Origin: Selenomonas sp. WCT3
GTDB taxonomy: Bacteria > Bacillota > Negativicutes > Selenomonadales > Selenomonadaceae
Length of the DNA: 64,000 nucleotides
Assembly: GCA_900100835.1 (NCBI GenBank)
Contig: FNCM01000003.1
Coordinates: forward strand, 62,001 to 126,000
Reading direction: 5' to 3'
Positions 8,532-17,558 of the stretch are shown piece by piece; within the stretch, counting starts at the first letter, position 1, and the number at the start of each line of letters is the position of its first letter. The notes under the pieces were generated by a model. That model was not told the origin of the DNA. It saw only the letters and a list, made by a program, of their open reading frames with translations, and did not search any database. A program made the translations under genes and the position numbers.

Positions 8532-9737
8532 ATGAAAGAAACGGATCAGCTTATTTTTTCGGAAGATAAGGATAATTATCTTCCGGTCTTTAACCGCTAT
8601 AAGATTGTTCTTGACCATGGCAATGGTGTATATGCCTGGGATAACAATGGCAAGAAGTATATCGATTTCCTGGGGGGGATTGCGGTCAATGTCCTGGGGC
8701 ATAATTATCAGCCGCTAGTTCAGGCGGTGGCTGAGCAGGCTGGCAAACTGATTCACTGCTCGAACCTCTACTATACCCAGCCACAGGCAGATGCCGCCAG
8801 CAAATTGGTTAAATTGAGTGGCCTAGGCAAAGCTTTTTTTGGCAATTCCGGTGCCGAGGCCAATGAAGGTGCTATTAAAATTGCCCGCAAATATGCGCAT
8901 AACATCAGCCCGGACAAGTCGCAGATTATTACGGCTTGGGATAGTTTCCATGGCCGTACGATTGCAACCCTTACCGCTACCGGGCAGCCCCATTATCACG
9001 AAGGGGTGGGGCCGCTGCCGGAAGGATTTGATTATGTTCATTACAACGACATTGACGAATTGGAAGCCATGATGAGCGACAAGACGGCGGCTGTCATGCT
9101 GGAGACGATTCAGGGTGAGGGCGGCGTCCATACGCCGGAAGGTGATTATCTGAAAAAAGTCCGCGCCCTCTGCGATAAGTATCAGGCTTTGTTGATTTTT
9201 GATGAAATCCAGGCTGGTATCGGCCGCAGTGGTAAGTTCTTCGCCTATGAGAAATACGGTGTCAAACCGGATATTGTCACCCTGGCCAAAGGTCTTGCCG
9301 GTGGCGTTCCTATCGGTGCCTTTATCGTTACGGATGAAGTTGCCAAAGCCTTTAAGCCGGGAGATCACGGTACGACTTTTGGCGGCAATCCGCTGGCGTG
9401 TGCCGCTGCGAATGTGGTTTTGGAAACGGTGCCTCAAGCAGAGTTCCTCAAACAGGTTGAGGAGGTCGGTGACTACTTCAAGGGCAAGCTGGAAGCGTTG
9501 ATGAAAAAATATCCAGCCTTAATTAAGGAGGTACGCGGTACCGGATTGATTCTGGGGGCGGAGCTTTCTGGCCCGGAACACGGCCGTGATATCGTCAATG
9601 GCTGCCTGGAGAAAGGCGCAATCATCAACTGTACAGCGGGCAAGGTGCTCCGGTTTATCCCGCCCCTTATTATCACGAAGGAACAGGTAGATGAAGTGAT
9701 GGGGATTCTGGATGAAGTTATGAGTCAATATGCATAA
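8532..9737 (+). CDS. argD: Acetylornithine aminotransferase
   Basis: PLP enzyme forming N-acetylornithine from the semialdehyde with glutamate as amino donor. From ATG 8532 it has 401 residues; the frame is open back to 8454, inside argB, but AAGGAG just upstream of 8532 and family length fix this start. Seen: GNSGAEANEGAIK (phosphate site), FDEIQAGIGRSGK, and the Schiff-base Lys253 in TLAKGLAGGVP. It is the last gene of the argCJBD block; argF follows after a 110-bp gap with its own promoter. Confidence 0.96.
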   Translation: MKETDQLIFSEDKDNYLPVFNRYKIVLDHGNGVYAWDNNGKKYIDFLGGIAVNVLGHNYQPLVQAVAEQAGKLIHCSNLYYTQPQADAASKLVKLSGLGKAFFGNSGAEANEGAIKIARKYAHNISPDKSQIITAWDSFHGRTIATLTATGQPHYHEGVGPLPEGFDYVHYNDIDELEAMMSDKTAAVMLETIQGEGGVHTPEGDYLKKVRALCDKYQALLIFDEIQAGIGRSGKFFAYEKYGVKPDIVTLAKGLAGGVPIGAFIVTDEVAKAFKPGDHGTTFGGNPLACAAANVVLETVPQAEFLKQVEEVGDYFKGKLEALMKKYPALIKEVRGTGLILGAELSGPEHGRDIVNGCLEKGAIINCTAGKVLRFIPPLIITKEQVDEVMGILDEVMSQYA

Positions 9738-9740
9738 TTT

Positions 9741-9756
9741 TTGTATATGTATACAA
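9741..9756 (+). promoter_or_regulatory. Candidate ArgR operator at argF
   Basis: TTGTATATGTATACAA is a palindrome except for its central two bases and sits 18 bp upstream of the -35 box of argF. Its TGTATA half-site recurs at argC. Confidence 0.4.
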
Positions 9757-9774
9757 AATATTTGCGATTTCCTC

Positions 9775-9803
9775 TTCACAAGCAAAAAACAAAGTGTTAT
9801 AAT
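9775..9803 (+). promoter_or_regulatory. Predicted argF promoter
   Basis: TTCACA (9775-9780), 17-bp spacer and TATAAT (9798-9803) lie 44 bp before argF. This makes argF-argG-argH a second arginine transcription unit. Confidence 0.6.
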
Positions 9804-9847
9804 ATGCAATAGTGACGGACATAAGTTACAGTAACGGAGGTTAAAGT

Positions 9848-10777
9848 ATGCTGAAAGGAAAAGATATGTTATCCATCCACGATTTGTCGGTGGATGAAGT
9901 GCAGGAAATCCTGACACTGGCAAAAGAGCTCAAAGCCAAGCAGAAAGCAGGGATTGAGCATCATTTGCTCAAGGGGAAAACCTTGGGTATGATTTTTGAA
10001 AAATCCTCGACGCGTACGCGAGTTTCCTTCGAGACTGGTATGTATCAGCTAGGGGGACAGGCTTTGTTCCTCTCCAACCGCGACCTTCAGCTTGGCCGTG
10101 GTGAGCCGATAAAAGATACCGCTCGTGTCCTCTCACGCTATCTTGATGGCATCATGATTCGCACTTTTGGTCATGAGCGGGTGGAGGAGTTGGCCCAGTG
10201 GGCGGATGTCCCCGTTATCAATGCGCTGACGGATCTCTTGCATCCCTGCCAGGTGCTTACAGACCTGTTGACGATTCAAGAACATAAAGGCAAGAACCTC
10301 AAGGGGCTCAAGATGGCATACGTTGGTGATGGCAACAATATGACCAACTCGTACATGTATGGCTGCGCCAAAGCTGGTATGACCTTTGTGGCGGCAACGC
10401 CGGAAAATTATCGTCCGGATGAAACGGTTAGGAAGAATGCCATGGAAGATGCGAAACAGACTGGGGCTTCCATTTCCGTTATCACCGACCCGAAGGAAGC
10501 TGTCAAGGGGGCAGATATCGTGGTTACTGATACCTGGGCCAGCATGGGACAGGAAGACGAGCACGAAGCGCGCAAGAAAATCTTTGCTCCCTATCAGGTC
10601 AACAAAGAATTGATGGCATTAGCCGATAAGCGCGCCATCGTCATGCACTGCCTGCCGGCATACCGTGGCGAAGAGATAACCGAGGAAGTCCTGGAAGCAA
10701 ATGCAGATGTCATTTTTGACGAGGCGGAGAACCGCTTGCATACCCAGAAGGCTGTCATGGCATTGACCATGTGCTGA
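9848..10777 (+). CDS. argF: Ornithine carbamoyltransferase
   Basis: Forms citrulline from ornithine and carbamoyl phosphate. It has 309 residues with the signature carbamoyl-phosphate loop EKSSTRTRVSFE (about 50-61), LLHPCQ in the middle, and HCLPAYRGEE (about 267-276), whose Cys and the preceding region bind ornithine. GGAGG lies 7 bp before the ATG. Although the symbol argI or arcB is used for catabolic forms, the location between argD and argG and the absence of arcA/arcC support a biosynthetic role. No carbamoyl phosphate synthase is in this window. Confidence 0.96.
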   Translation: MLKGKDMLSIHDLSVDEVQEILTLAKELKAKQKAGIEHHLLKGKTLGMIFEKSSTRTRVSFETGMYQLGGQALFLSNRDLQLGRGEPIKDTARVLSRYLDGIMIRTFGHERVEELAQWADVPVINALTDLLHPCQVLTDLLTIQEHKGKNLKGLKMAYVGDGNNMTNSYMYGCAKAGMTFVAATPENYRPDETVRKNAMEDAKQTGASISVITDPKEAVKGADIVVTDTWASMGQEDEHEARKKIFAPYQVNKELMALADKRAIVMHCLPAYRGEEITEEVLEANADVIFDEAENRLHTQKAVMALTMC

Positions 10778-10830
10778 TACTCTTATAAAAGCTTCATGTA
10801 TTGAATGTAAAGGAAAAGAGGTAAATTTCT

Positions 10831-12048
10831 ATGGCTAAGAAACAGATTAAGAAAGTCGTACTTGCTTATTCCGGTGGTCTTGACACCTCCGTTATCATTC
10901 CCTGGTTGAAAGAAAACTATGATGGCTGCGAAGTTATCGCTGCTTGTGCTGACATCGGCCAGGGCGATGAACTCGATGCGGTACATGATAAAGCATTGGC
11001 ATCGGGCGCATCGAAAGTTTATATCTGCGACCTGACGGAAGAGTTCCTGACGGAATATGTGTGGCCGACGCTTAAGGCTGGTGCAGTATATGAGGATAAA
11101 TATCTGCTCGGCACGTCGTTCGCTCGTCCGATTATCGCCAAAAAACTGGTGGAAATTGCCAAGAAAGAAGGCGCAGATGCCATTGCTCATGGTGCTACGG
11201 GCAAGGGCAACGACCAGGTTCGCTTCGAATTGACGGTTAAGGCTTTAGCACCGAATATTACGCTGATTGCGCCCTGGCGTGAATGGGATCTTGATTCTCG
11301 CAGTGCTGAGATCGAATATGCCAAGAAACACGGGATTCCTATCGCAACGGATAACAAGAAATATTCCATGGACCGCAATATCTGGCATCTGTCCCATGAG
11401 GGTTCTGACCTTGAGGACCCGGCAAATGAGCCGGACAGCAGCATGCTGCTGATTTCTAAACCGGTTGAGGAAGCTCCGGACAAAGCCGAGTACGTTACCA
11501 TTGATTTTGAAAAGGGTGAGCCGGTGGCTGTCAATGGTGAGAAGCTCGGTGCCGTTGAATTGCTGACCAAACTCAATGAGATTGGTGCCCGCAACGGCGT
11601 CGGTGTCGTAGATATCTGCGAGAACCGTCTTGTGGGCATGAAGTCCCGTGGCGTTTATGAGAATCCGGGCGGAGCACTTCTTTACTATGCGCATCGTGAG
11701 CTGGAGTATCTCTGCCTTGATCGCCAGACCTATCATTATAAACAGCAGGTTGGCATCCGCTATGCAGAACTCGTCTATGATGGCATGTGGTTCTGCCAGC
11801 TGCGCGAGGCTCTCGATGCCTTTGTCAACAGCACCCAGCAGACGGTAACGGGTTCGGTCAAACTGAAACTCTATAAGGGCAACATTATGTCTGCCGGCAG
11901 CAAGAGCCCGTATTCCCTCTACAGTCAGGAGTTTGTAACCTTCGAGCATGACGATGTTTACGACCAGGCCGATGCTACGGGCTTCATCAACCTCTTTGGC
12001 CTGCCGCTCAAAGTCCGCGCTCTCATGCAGGAGAAAGCAGGAAAATGA
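10831..12048 (+). CDS. argG: Argininosuccinate synthase
   Basis: Joins citrulline and aspartate with ATP cleavage to AMP and PPi. It has 405 residues and the N-type ATP pyrophosphatase loop [10 protein letters not shown] at residues 11-20, the [14 protein letters not shown] segment near 120, and the C-terminal swivel helix. An AAGAGG-like ribosome site precedes the ATG. The gap to argF (53 bp) holds a short imperfect repeat TTCA...TGAA but no clear promoter. Its stop overlaps the argH start (ATGA at 12045-12048), indicating translational coupling of the last two enzymes. Confidence 0.97.
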   Translation: MAKKQIKKVVLAYSGGLDTSVIIPWLKENYDGCEVIAACADIGQGDELDAVHDKALASGASKVYICDLTEEFLTEYVWPTLKAGAVYEDKYLLGTSFARPIIAKKLVEIAKKEGADAIAHGATGKGNDQVRFELTVKALAPNITLIAPWREWDLDSRSAEIEYAKKHGIPIATDNKKYSMDRNIWHLSHEGSDLEDPANEPDSSMLLISKPVEEAPDKAEYVTIDFEKGEPVAVNGEKLGAVELLTKLNEIGARNGVGVVDICENRLVGMKSRGVYENPGGALLYYAHRELEYLCLDRQTYHYKQQVGIRYAELVYDGMWFCQLREALDAFVNSTQQTVTGSVKLKLYKGNIMSAGSKSPYSLYSQEFVTFEHDDVYDQADATGFINLFGLPLKVRALMQEKAGK

Positions 12049-13472
12049 GCGAGGCAATGTGGGGAGGCCGGTTCACGAAGACCACCGATGAGATGATCAA
12101 CGAGTTCCAGGCGTCCATAGGCTTCGACAAGAGAATGTATCACGAGGATATCGCTGGCAGCATCGCCCATGCAACGATGCTGGCTAAGGCTGGTATCATC
12201 TCGGCAGAGGATAAGGATAAGATTATCGCGGGGCTCAAGGATATCTTAAAGCAGATTGAAAATGGGGAGTTTGACTTTTCCGTTGACCTAGAAGATATCC
12301 ATATGAATATCGAAAAGCGCCTGACCGATGCGATTGGTGAAGCTGGAGGCCGCCTTCATACGGCCCGCAGCCGCAATGACCAGGTGGCTTTGGATACGCA
12401 TATGTATGTGCGCCGTCAGGTAGTGGAGGTCCAGAAGGAGATTCAAAATCTGCAGCAGGCACTAGTCGAGACTGCCGAGAAGTATGATGATGTCATCATG
12501 CCGGGGTATACGCATCTGCAGCGGGCCCAGCCAATCTTGTTTGCCCATCATCTGATGGCTTATTTTGGAATGCTATCCCGTGACTTTGCCAGATTTGAAG
12601 GTGTCTATAAACGGGCAGATATCATGCCACTGGGGGCCGGAGCGCTGGCGGGGACAACTTTCCCTATTGACCGGGAGTTTGTGGCCAAGCAGCTCAATTT
12701 TGAGGCGATTTATAACAATAGCCTGGATGCGGTCAGCGACCGGGATTACATCCTGGAATTTTTGAGCGCAGCTTCCATCTTGATGGTTCATCTGTCGCGT
12801 TTGTCGGAGGAGACGATTCTCTGGTGCAGCCGCGAGTTCTCCTTTGTGGAACTTGATGATGCGCACTGCACGGGTTCCTCCATGATGCCGCAGAAGAAGA
12901 ACCCCGATGTATCAGAATTGGTACGTGGTAAGACGGGACGGGTTATCGGTCATCTGATGGCGATGTTGACGACGGTAAAAGGCTTGCCCCTGGCTTACAA
13001 CAAAGACCTTCAGGAAGATAAAGAAGGTATCTTTGATGCCATTGATACGGTCAAATTCAGTCTGGCTGTTTATGCCCAGCTGATTCGTGGCATGAAAGTC
13101 CGCAAAGAGGTCATGATGACGGCGGTGGCAGAGGATTTCTCCAACGCTACGGATTTGGCTGACTATCTGGTTAAGAAGGGAATGCCGTTCCGTCAGGCTC
13201 ATGCGGTATCGGGGACGGCTGTGCATAACTGCATCGCTCAGGGCAAATACCTGAAGGATATGACACTTCAGGAATTCCAGGAACTATCCCCACTTTTTGC
13301 CGATGATATCCAGGAGGCAATCAGCCCCGAGACTTGTGTGAAGAACCGCAATTCCTTTGGTGGAACTTCATATAAGCAGGTTGAGCTGCAACTCACGGCG
13401 GCCAAAGAGCTGCTTGCGGCGGAACAGAAAATCTGCGATGCGGCCCAGAAGGCCCAGGTTAACGTGGAGTAA
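12045..13472 (+). CDS. argH: Argininosuccinate lyase
   Basis: Cleaves argininosuccinate to arginine and fumarate. The 475-residue protein belongs to the fumarase/aspartase superfamily: the start [17 protein letters not shown] (about residue 105), [14 protein letters not shown] segment seen as [13 protein letters not shown] (about 149), and the catalytic serine loop [12 protein letters not shown] (about residue 275). The start overlaps argG by four bases. An unusual 62-nt hairpin (13506-13567) ends the operon. Confidence 0.97.
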   Translation: MSEAMWGGRFTKTTDEMINEFQASIGFDKRMYHEDIAGSIAHATMLAKAGIISAEDKDKIIAGLKDILKQIENGEFDFSVDLEDIHMNIEKRLTDAIGEAGGRLHTARSRNDQVALDTHMYVRRQVVEVQKEIQNLQQALVETAEKYDDVIMPGYTHLQRAQPILFAHHLMAYFGMLSRDFARFEGVYKRADIMPLGAGALAGTTFPIDREFVAKQLNFEAIYNNSLDAVSDRDYILEFLSAASILMVHLSRLSEETILWCSREFSFVELDDAHCTGSSMMPQKKNPDVSELVRGKTGRVIGHLMAMLTTVKGLPLAYNKDLQEDKEGIFDAIDTVKFSLAVYAQLIRGMKVRKEVMMTAVAEDFSNATDLADYLVKKGMPFRQAHAVSGTAVHNCIAQGKYLKDMTLQEFQELSPLFADDIQEAISPETCVKNRNSFGGTSYKQVELQLTAAKELLAAEQKICDAAQKAQVNVE

Positions 13473-13505
13473 TCATGCCTGGAAGGCATAAATAAACCTT
13501 GAAGG

Positions 13506-13573
13506 AGACTCTGATTTTTAGTAGTATAGAGGTGTATGTACTTCTATATTTCTAAAGATTGGAGTCTTTTTTG
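13506..13573 (+). terminator. Very long hairpin with T-run, terminator or translational control element
   Basis: Bases 13506-13533 pair almost continuously with 13540-13567: I count about 27 base pairs with one T-T mismatch (13522/13551) and several G-U pairs. Six or more T follow, so it looks like a terminator for argGH. The 3' arm, however, contains GGAG (13561-13564), the only ribosome site of the small gene starting at 13574, so the same hairpin would hide that site if transcribed through. Confidence 0.7.
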
Positions 13574-13762
13574 ATGGATTGGTTGCATAGAGCAGTAAAA
13601 CCCATGGACGTTCTCATTGCGGCAGTTGGTTTGTATGTTTTTGTGTTTGGAATTAATTACAGTGACATGTCAATCATTGACACAGCCTATGCTGTCTCCT
13701 TTGGAATTTGGGGAGTACTGTTCGTAGTTCGTTGCTATATCTGTTGGAAAGGTTCGAAATGA
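13574..13762 (+). CDS. Small two-helix membrane protein, unknown
   Basis: Not recognised. It has 62 residues from ATG 13574, chosen because GGAG lies 9 bp upstream; an in-frame TTG (13559) falls inside the preceding hairpin. Two hydrophobic segments (about residues 12-30 and 34-55) are separated by NYSDMS, with a basic C-terminus WKGSK, suggesting a hairpin in the inner membrane. Its stop overlaps the start of the HAD hydrolase (ATGA, 13759-13762), so the two are probably co-translated. Coding status is supported by this overlap and by hydrophobicity; no function is implied. Confidence 0.6.
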   Translation: MDWLHRAVKPMDVLIAAVGLYVFVFGINYSDMSIIDTAYAVSFGIWGVLFVVRCYICWKGSK

Positions 13763-14568
13763 CAAAAGCTGTATTCTTTGATATCGATGGGACGCTTATC
13801 AATATTCATCGCGGGCGGACCAGTTTGACGGAACCGGTGAAAAAAGCTATTCGCGCTTTGCGGCAGGCTGGACATCATACTTTTATCGCCTCAGGGCGGC
13901 CCTGGGCATATCTCGGAAAAGAACTCACGGAGTCCGGACTGTTTGATGGTTTTGTGCTGCTCAATGGTGCAGTAGTTCTGTTAGATGGTCAGGTAATATT
14001 CCGTAAGGACTTGCCTTTGGACGTAGTTCGCGCTATTGTTAAGAGAGCAGAGGAGTGTGGTGTTGAGTATATCCTCGAAAGCAATCCTTCTGTTTATTTG
14101 AAACAGGAATATAAGGCGCTGGAGGAAGTATACACATCCATCGATATCTCCCTGGATGATTTTGTGCGCCATTACGATGCGAGCTTGGAAGGCTTGCAGA
14201 TTGGCAAGATTGAATTTCTGTCCGAGACGCCAAATGCCGGCGGTCTTTTTCATGAACTCTTGGCCTGGCCGGGACTTACGGGACTTATCGACCCGACATT
14301 GTTAAAATACATGGAACTCTATTCGGCGGATATATCCAAGGGAACCGGTATTCTTGAGGCACTAAAATACATGGAAATTCCGGTGGAGGCAAGTTATGCC
14401 TTTGGCGATGGATTGAATGATTTGGAAATGATGGATACGGTCGGCACGAGCCTGGTCATGGGTAATGCTGGCAATGAACTCAAGGCTAAGGCAGATTATG
14501 TGCTGCCAAGCGTTGATGAAGATGGTGTAGCGGATGGGATATATCGCTACATCTTAAAGACAATCTGA
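13759..14568 (+). CDS. Cof-type HAD phosphatase (HAD-IIB)
   Basis: Cytosolic phosphatase of small metabolites such as sugar phosphates or flavin-type substrates; the substrate is not identifiable. It has 269 residues with motif I FDIDGTL (residues 6-12), motif II Ser in IASGRPW (about 46-52), a large C2-type cap (about 85-190), the motif III lysine in ISKGTGI, and motif IV GDGLNDLEMM. The start overlaps the stop of the preceding small membrane protein. The next gene follows after only 10 bp. Confidence 0.9.
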   Translation: MTKAVFFDIDGTLINIHRGRTSLTEPVKKAIRALRQAGHHTFIASGRPWAYLGKELTESGLFDGFVLLNGAVVLLDGQVIFRKDLPLDVVRAIVKRAEECGVEYILESNPSVYLKQEYKALEEVYTSIDISLDDFVRHYDASLEGLQIGKIEFLSETPNAGGLFHELLAWPGLTGLIDPTLLKYMELYSADISKGTGILEALKYMEIPVEASYAFGDGLNDLEMMDTVGTSLVMGNAGNELKAKADYVLPSVDEDGVADGIYRYILKTI

Positions 14569-14578
14569 GGTGTTTTTC

Positions 14579-15508
14579 ATGCGAAAAAAATTAGGACTGA
14601 TATTGGGGGCTCTGCTGCTCCTTACAGCTATGTTAGCGGGCTGTGGCAAGGCTCCGGATCACTCAGCTTCCAGCAGCCAGCCGGCAGCTGAAACGACTGC
14701 TGCTGCGGGAAATCTGGTGGTCAAGATGTTAAACGTGGGGCAGGGAGATGCCATCTTGATACAGTCGCCAGAGCAGACGGTCCTCATCGATACCAGTGAC
14801 TTGGATGAACGGGATAAGCTGCGTCAGGAGCTTAAAAAGGCTGGTGTCACGAAAATCGATAAGGTGATTTTGACCCATCCCCATGCGGATCATATTGGCG
14901 GTATGGATGTGGTGCTTAATGAGTTTGAAGTAAAAGAAGTCTATGACAACGGCATGCCGTCTACGTCGAAGATTTACCTTGGTTATATGAAACAGCTCAA
15001 GGCTAAGGGGATTGCCCATAAGGCACTGAAGGCTGGGGATGTGGTAGATTTTGGCGGCGGAGCCAGCTTCCATGTCTATGCGCCGACGGAATCCCATCAG
15101 CAGGAAGGCCGTCAAAAGGGGTATAAGCATGACCCGAATAACGAGTCCGTTGTTGGCAAGCTTGTTTTTGGTGAATTTGCCATGATGTTTACAGGGGATG
15201 CGGAGAAGAAAGAAGAGGTGCCCATTGTGGGCGGCTTCGGCAGCGATTTGAAGGCGCAGGTATTAAAAGCCGGACACCATGGCAGCAAAACGTCTTCTTC
15301 GAAGGAATTCCTGCGGGCTGTTCAGCCGGAAACCGCTTTGATTTCCTGTGGGGAGGGGAATGATTATGGTCATCCCCATAAGGAGACCATGAAGAAATAC
15401 AAGGCCCTTCAGCTTAAGATTTTCGAAACAGACAAGAATGGAACCATAACCGTTTCGACGGATGGCAAGACCTATACGGTTACGCCAGAACAGGGGGGAG
15501 AGCAATGA
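14579..15508 (+). CDS. Exported lipoprotein with ComEC-type metallo-beta-lactamase domain
   Basis: It has 309 residues from ATG 14579, with GAGG 8 bp upstream. The signal peptide ends in a lipobox LAGC (Cys about residue 22), followed by a Ser/Ala-rich linker. The catalytic domain carries HPHADHIGGMD, the metal-binding HxHxDH motif, then a GDAEKKEE-type Asp and GHHGS (about residue 240), typical of the ComEC/Rec2 hydrolase domain. Here it is separate from any channel and is membrane-anchored outside the cytoplasm. Possible nuclease or phosphodiesterase; function is inferred. It overlaps the next gene by 4 bp, a pairing known for DUF3006 proteins. Confidence 0.85.
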   Translation: MRKKLGLILGALLLLTAMLAGCGKAPDHSASSSQPAAETTAAAGNLVVKMLNVGQGDAILIQSPEQTVLIDTSDLDERDKLRQELKKAGVTKIDKVILTHPHADHIGGMDVVLNEFEVKEVYDNGMPSTSKIYLGYMKQLKAKGIAHKALKAGDVVDFGGGASFHVYAPTESHQQEGRQKGYKHDPNNESVVGKLVFGEFAMMFTGDAEKKEEVPIVGGFGSDLKAQVLKAGHHGSKTSSSKEFLRAVQPETALISCGEGNDYGHPHKETMKKYKALQLKIFETDKNGTITVSTDGKTYTVTPEQGGEQ

Positions 15509-15705
15509 TTTCTGCATACATTGACCGTCTCGAGGGGGATTTAGCTGTCCTCCTGCTGGGAGACGAAATGAAAAAAGTCAATTTTCCCGTTTGTTTCTTG
15601 CCGGATGAGGTAGGAGAAGGGGATTATCTGAAGTTGGATATTTCCTATGATAAAGAGGCAACCGAGCAGGCAGAACAGGAAGCCTTGGATTTATTGAAAG
15701 AGTAA
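15505..15705 (+). CDS. DUF3006-family small protein
   Basis: A 66-residue acidic protein whose start MISAYIDRLEGDLAVLLL and following FPVCFLPDEVGEGDYLKL fit the DUF3006 pattern: a small beta-barrel-like domain often encoded beside ComEC-type hydrolases. No signal peptide is visible, which is odd given that its neighbour is exported. The ATGA overlap at 15505-15508 shows translational coupling. Its function is unknown; a role in folding or regulating the hydrolase is only a guess. Confidence 0.75.
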   Translation: MISAYIDRLEGDLAVLLLGDEMKKVNFPVCFLPDEVGEGDYLKLDISYDKEATEQAEQEALDLLKE

Positions 15706-15728
15706 GGAAAATGAGGAGGAACGATTTC

Positions 15729-16784
15729 ATGAAGATGCTATTCCGCTGGGCAAGATTGGCGGGAGCACTAATTCTGGCAGCTATGGTGCTTTTGCCAGGA
15801 TGCTCAGAGGCAGCCCGGCATGTACGGAACCATGAGCTCAATTATTTTCAGACGTCGAATGTCAAAGTAGATGGACGGGATGCACTGCGTATCGAAATTG
15901 GTATGGATAATGATAAGTTGGAGTACGAGACCAGCGTAAAACCTTATGCGGAGAAACAGCTTATCATCGACTTGGAGAATACGAAGCCCGGAGACCTTCG
16001 CAAGACGATTATGCTCAAGAGCAAATTGGCTTCCAAAGTTCGCATCGCCGAGTTGCAGCGCAATCACACGCAAATTCGGGTTGATTTCACGAATCAGGCC
16101 GTAGCGGATAACTATCGGATTTATACCCAGGAACGCGACCGCAAGGCCAAAAAGCCGTACCGTCTCGTTATCGATGTGTTGGATAATGGAACAACCGGCG
16201 GCAAAGTGACTGGGATAGCTGGCCGCACGATTGTGTTAGATGCCGGTCATGGTGGTACGGACAGCGGTGCTGTCGGGCCTACGGGGGTTATGGAAAAAAC
16301 GGTAACCTTGGCTGTAACCAAAAAGGTTGAGTCGATTCTTAAAAATTCCGGCGCGCGAGTTGTCATGACGCGTACCCGGGATGTTGATGTTTATGGGCCC
16401 AATGATACGGCCAGCCAGGAACTTCAAGCGCGCTGCAATGTGGCCAACTTTGACCCGGCGTCGGATATCTTCGTGTCTATTCATTGCAATTCCTTTTCGA
16501 GTCAGGACGCCAAGGGAATGGAAACGTACTATTATGCTTCCTCCTCCCGGGGAAAACGGTTGGCAACCCTGTTAAACGAAGAACTGGAAAAAGCTGGCGG
16601 TCTTTTGAACCGCGGCGTTAAGACGGCCAACTTCTATGTGCTAAAGCACACCAATGTGCCGGCATCGCTGATTGAACTGGGTTTTATTTCCAATTACCGG
16701 GAAGAGAGACTGCTCAATACCGACAGTTATCAGCAAAAACTGGCTGGTGCTGTGGCGCGGGCAATTGCTCGGTTTTTTAACTAA
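15729..16784 (+). CDS. N-acetylmuramoyl-L-alanine amidase with AMIN domain (lipoprotein)
   Basis: Zinc amidase that removes stem peptides from peptidoglycan. Start ATG 15729 follows GAGGAAC; an upstream ATG (15711) lacks a ribosome site. 351 residues: signal peptide with lipobox LPGC near residue 23, AMIN targeting domain (about 35-150), then Amidase_3 (about 165-350) with VLDAGHGGTDSGAVGP (zinc His), the Glu of MEKTVTL, SIHCNSF (zinc His) and IELGFISN (catalytic Glu). AmiC-like roles include daughter-cell separation; sporulation homologues also exist. It is 23 bp after DUF3006 and before another lipoprotein, so an envelope operon is likely. Confidence 0.93.
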   Translation: MKMLFRWARLAGALILAAMVLLPGCSEAARHVRNHELNYFQTSNVKVDGRDALRIEIGMDNDKLEYETSVKPYAEKQLIIDLENTKPGDLRKTIMLKSKLASKVRIAELQRNHTQIRVDFTNQAVADNYRIYTQERDRKAKKPYRLVIDVLDNGTTGGKVTGIAGRTIVLDAGHGGTDSGAVGPTGVMEKTVTLAVTKKVESILKNSGARVVMTRTRDVDVYGPNDTASQELQARCNVANFDPASDIFVSIHCNSFSSQDAKGMETYYYASSSRGKRLATLLNEELEKAGGLLNRGVKTANFYVLKHTNVPASLIELGFISNYREERLLNTDSYQQKLAGAVARAIARFFN

Positions 16785-16809
16785 AAGATGATGGATATGA
16801 GGTGATAGA

Positions 16810-17400
16810 ATGAAAAGATTGAGAGTGATCCTGCTGGCTGTTTTAGCAATGACGCTTTTGGTGACGGCAGGTTGTGACCCAAATAATGAGAAAGGCACGC
16901 CCGGTGGTTCTTCGGCTTCAATCAGCGGGAACAGCGGTGCTTCTGCTGGCAGTGCAGCATCCTCTGCTGGAACGGAGAACGCTGCGAAAAAAATGAACAT
17001 CAAAGTCTACTATCCGGACGAACAGGGTATGAAACTCATTGCCGTGAAACGTACGATTAAGGCTGATGGTTCGAATAAATACACAGAGGCAATGAAGTCT
17101 CTGCTTCAGGGACCGAGGGATAAGGGCCAGATTGCCGTTATTCCGAAACAGGCAAAACTCAAAAGCGTAAAGGTGAAGGGCGATGTGGCCTATGTCGATT
17201 TTAGTCAGGATTTGGTGAAACAGTTTACGGGAGGCTCCACCGGGGAAGAGATGCTGGTGGGTTCCATCGTCAATACCCTTACGGAGTTTTCGGAAATCAA
17301 GAAAGTCCAGCTCCTCGTTGAGGGAAAAGAAATCGAGACCTTGGCTGGTCATATGGATCTTTCTAGCCCGATTGCCCGCATGGCAGGTCTTTTGAAGTAA
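16810..17400 (+). CDS. GerMN-domain lipoprotein
   Basis: A 196-residue secreted protein: signal peptide, lipobox TAGC (Cys about residue 20), then a low-complexity Gly/Ser/Ala stretch (about 28-58) and one GerMN (sporulation/germination GerM) domain beginning NIKVYYPDEQG and including YTEAMKSLLQGP and the AYVDFSQDLV strand. GerMN proteins are membrane-anchored and found with cell-wall amidases, as here (25 bp downstream of the AMIN-amidase). A structural role around peptidoglycan is inferred. The following hairpin at 17430 ends the operon. Confidence 0.85.
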   Translation: MKRLRVILLAVLAMTLLVTAGCDPNNEKGTPGGSSASISGNSGASAGSAASSAGTENAAKKMNIKVYYPDEQGMKLIAVKRTIKADGSNKYTEAMKSLLQGPRDKGQIAVIPKQAKLKSVKVKGDVAYVDFSQDLVKQFTGGSTGEEMLVGSIVNTLTEFSEIKKVQLLVEGKEIETLAGHMDLSSPIARMAGLLK

Positions 17401-17429
17401 AACTTGATATTTTGACTTTTTCGGTTGGT

Positions 17430-17463
17430 ACGCGCAGAAAACCTTGTCTTTCTGCGCGTTTTA
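17430..17463 (+). terminator. Terminator after the envelope operon
   Basis: A perfect 11-bp stem (17430-17440 with 17449-17459) is followed by TTTTA. It separates the lipoprotein operon from tig. Confidence 0.85.
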
Positions 17464-17558
17464 TGTTAAGATGACAAGAGTATGGCATACTAGAGCCTAG
17501 AGTGGCTTTGGGTTGTCACTACCTAAGAAACAGATATTACAGGAGGTCATTTCAGACA

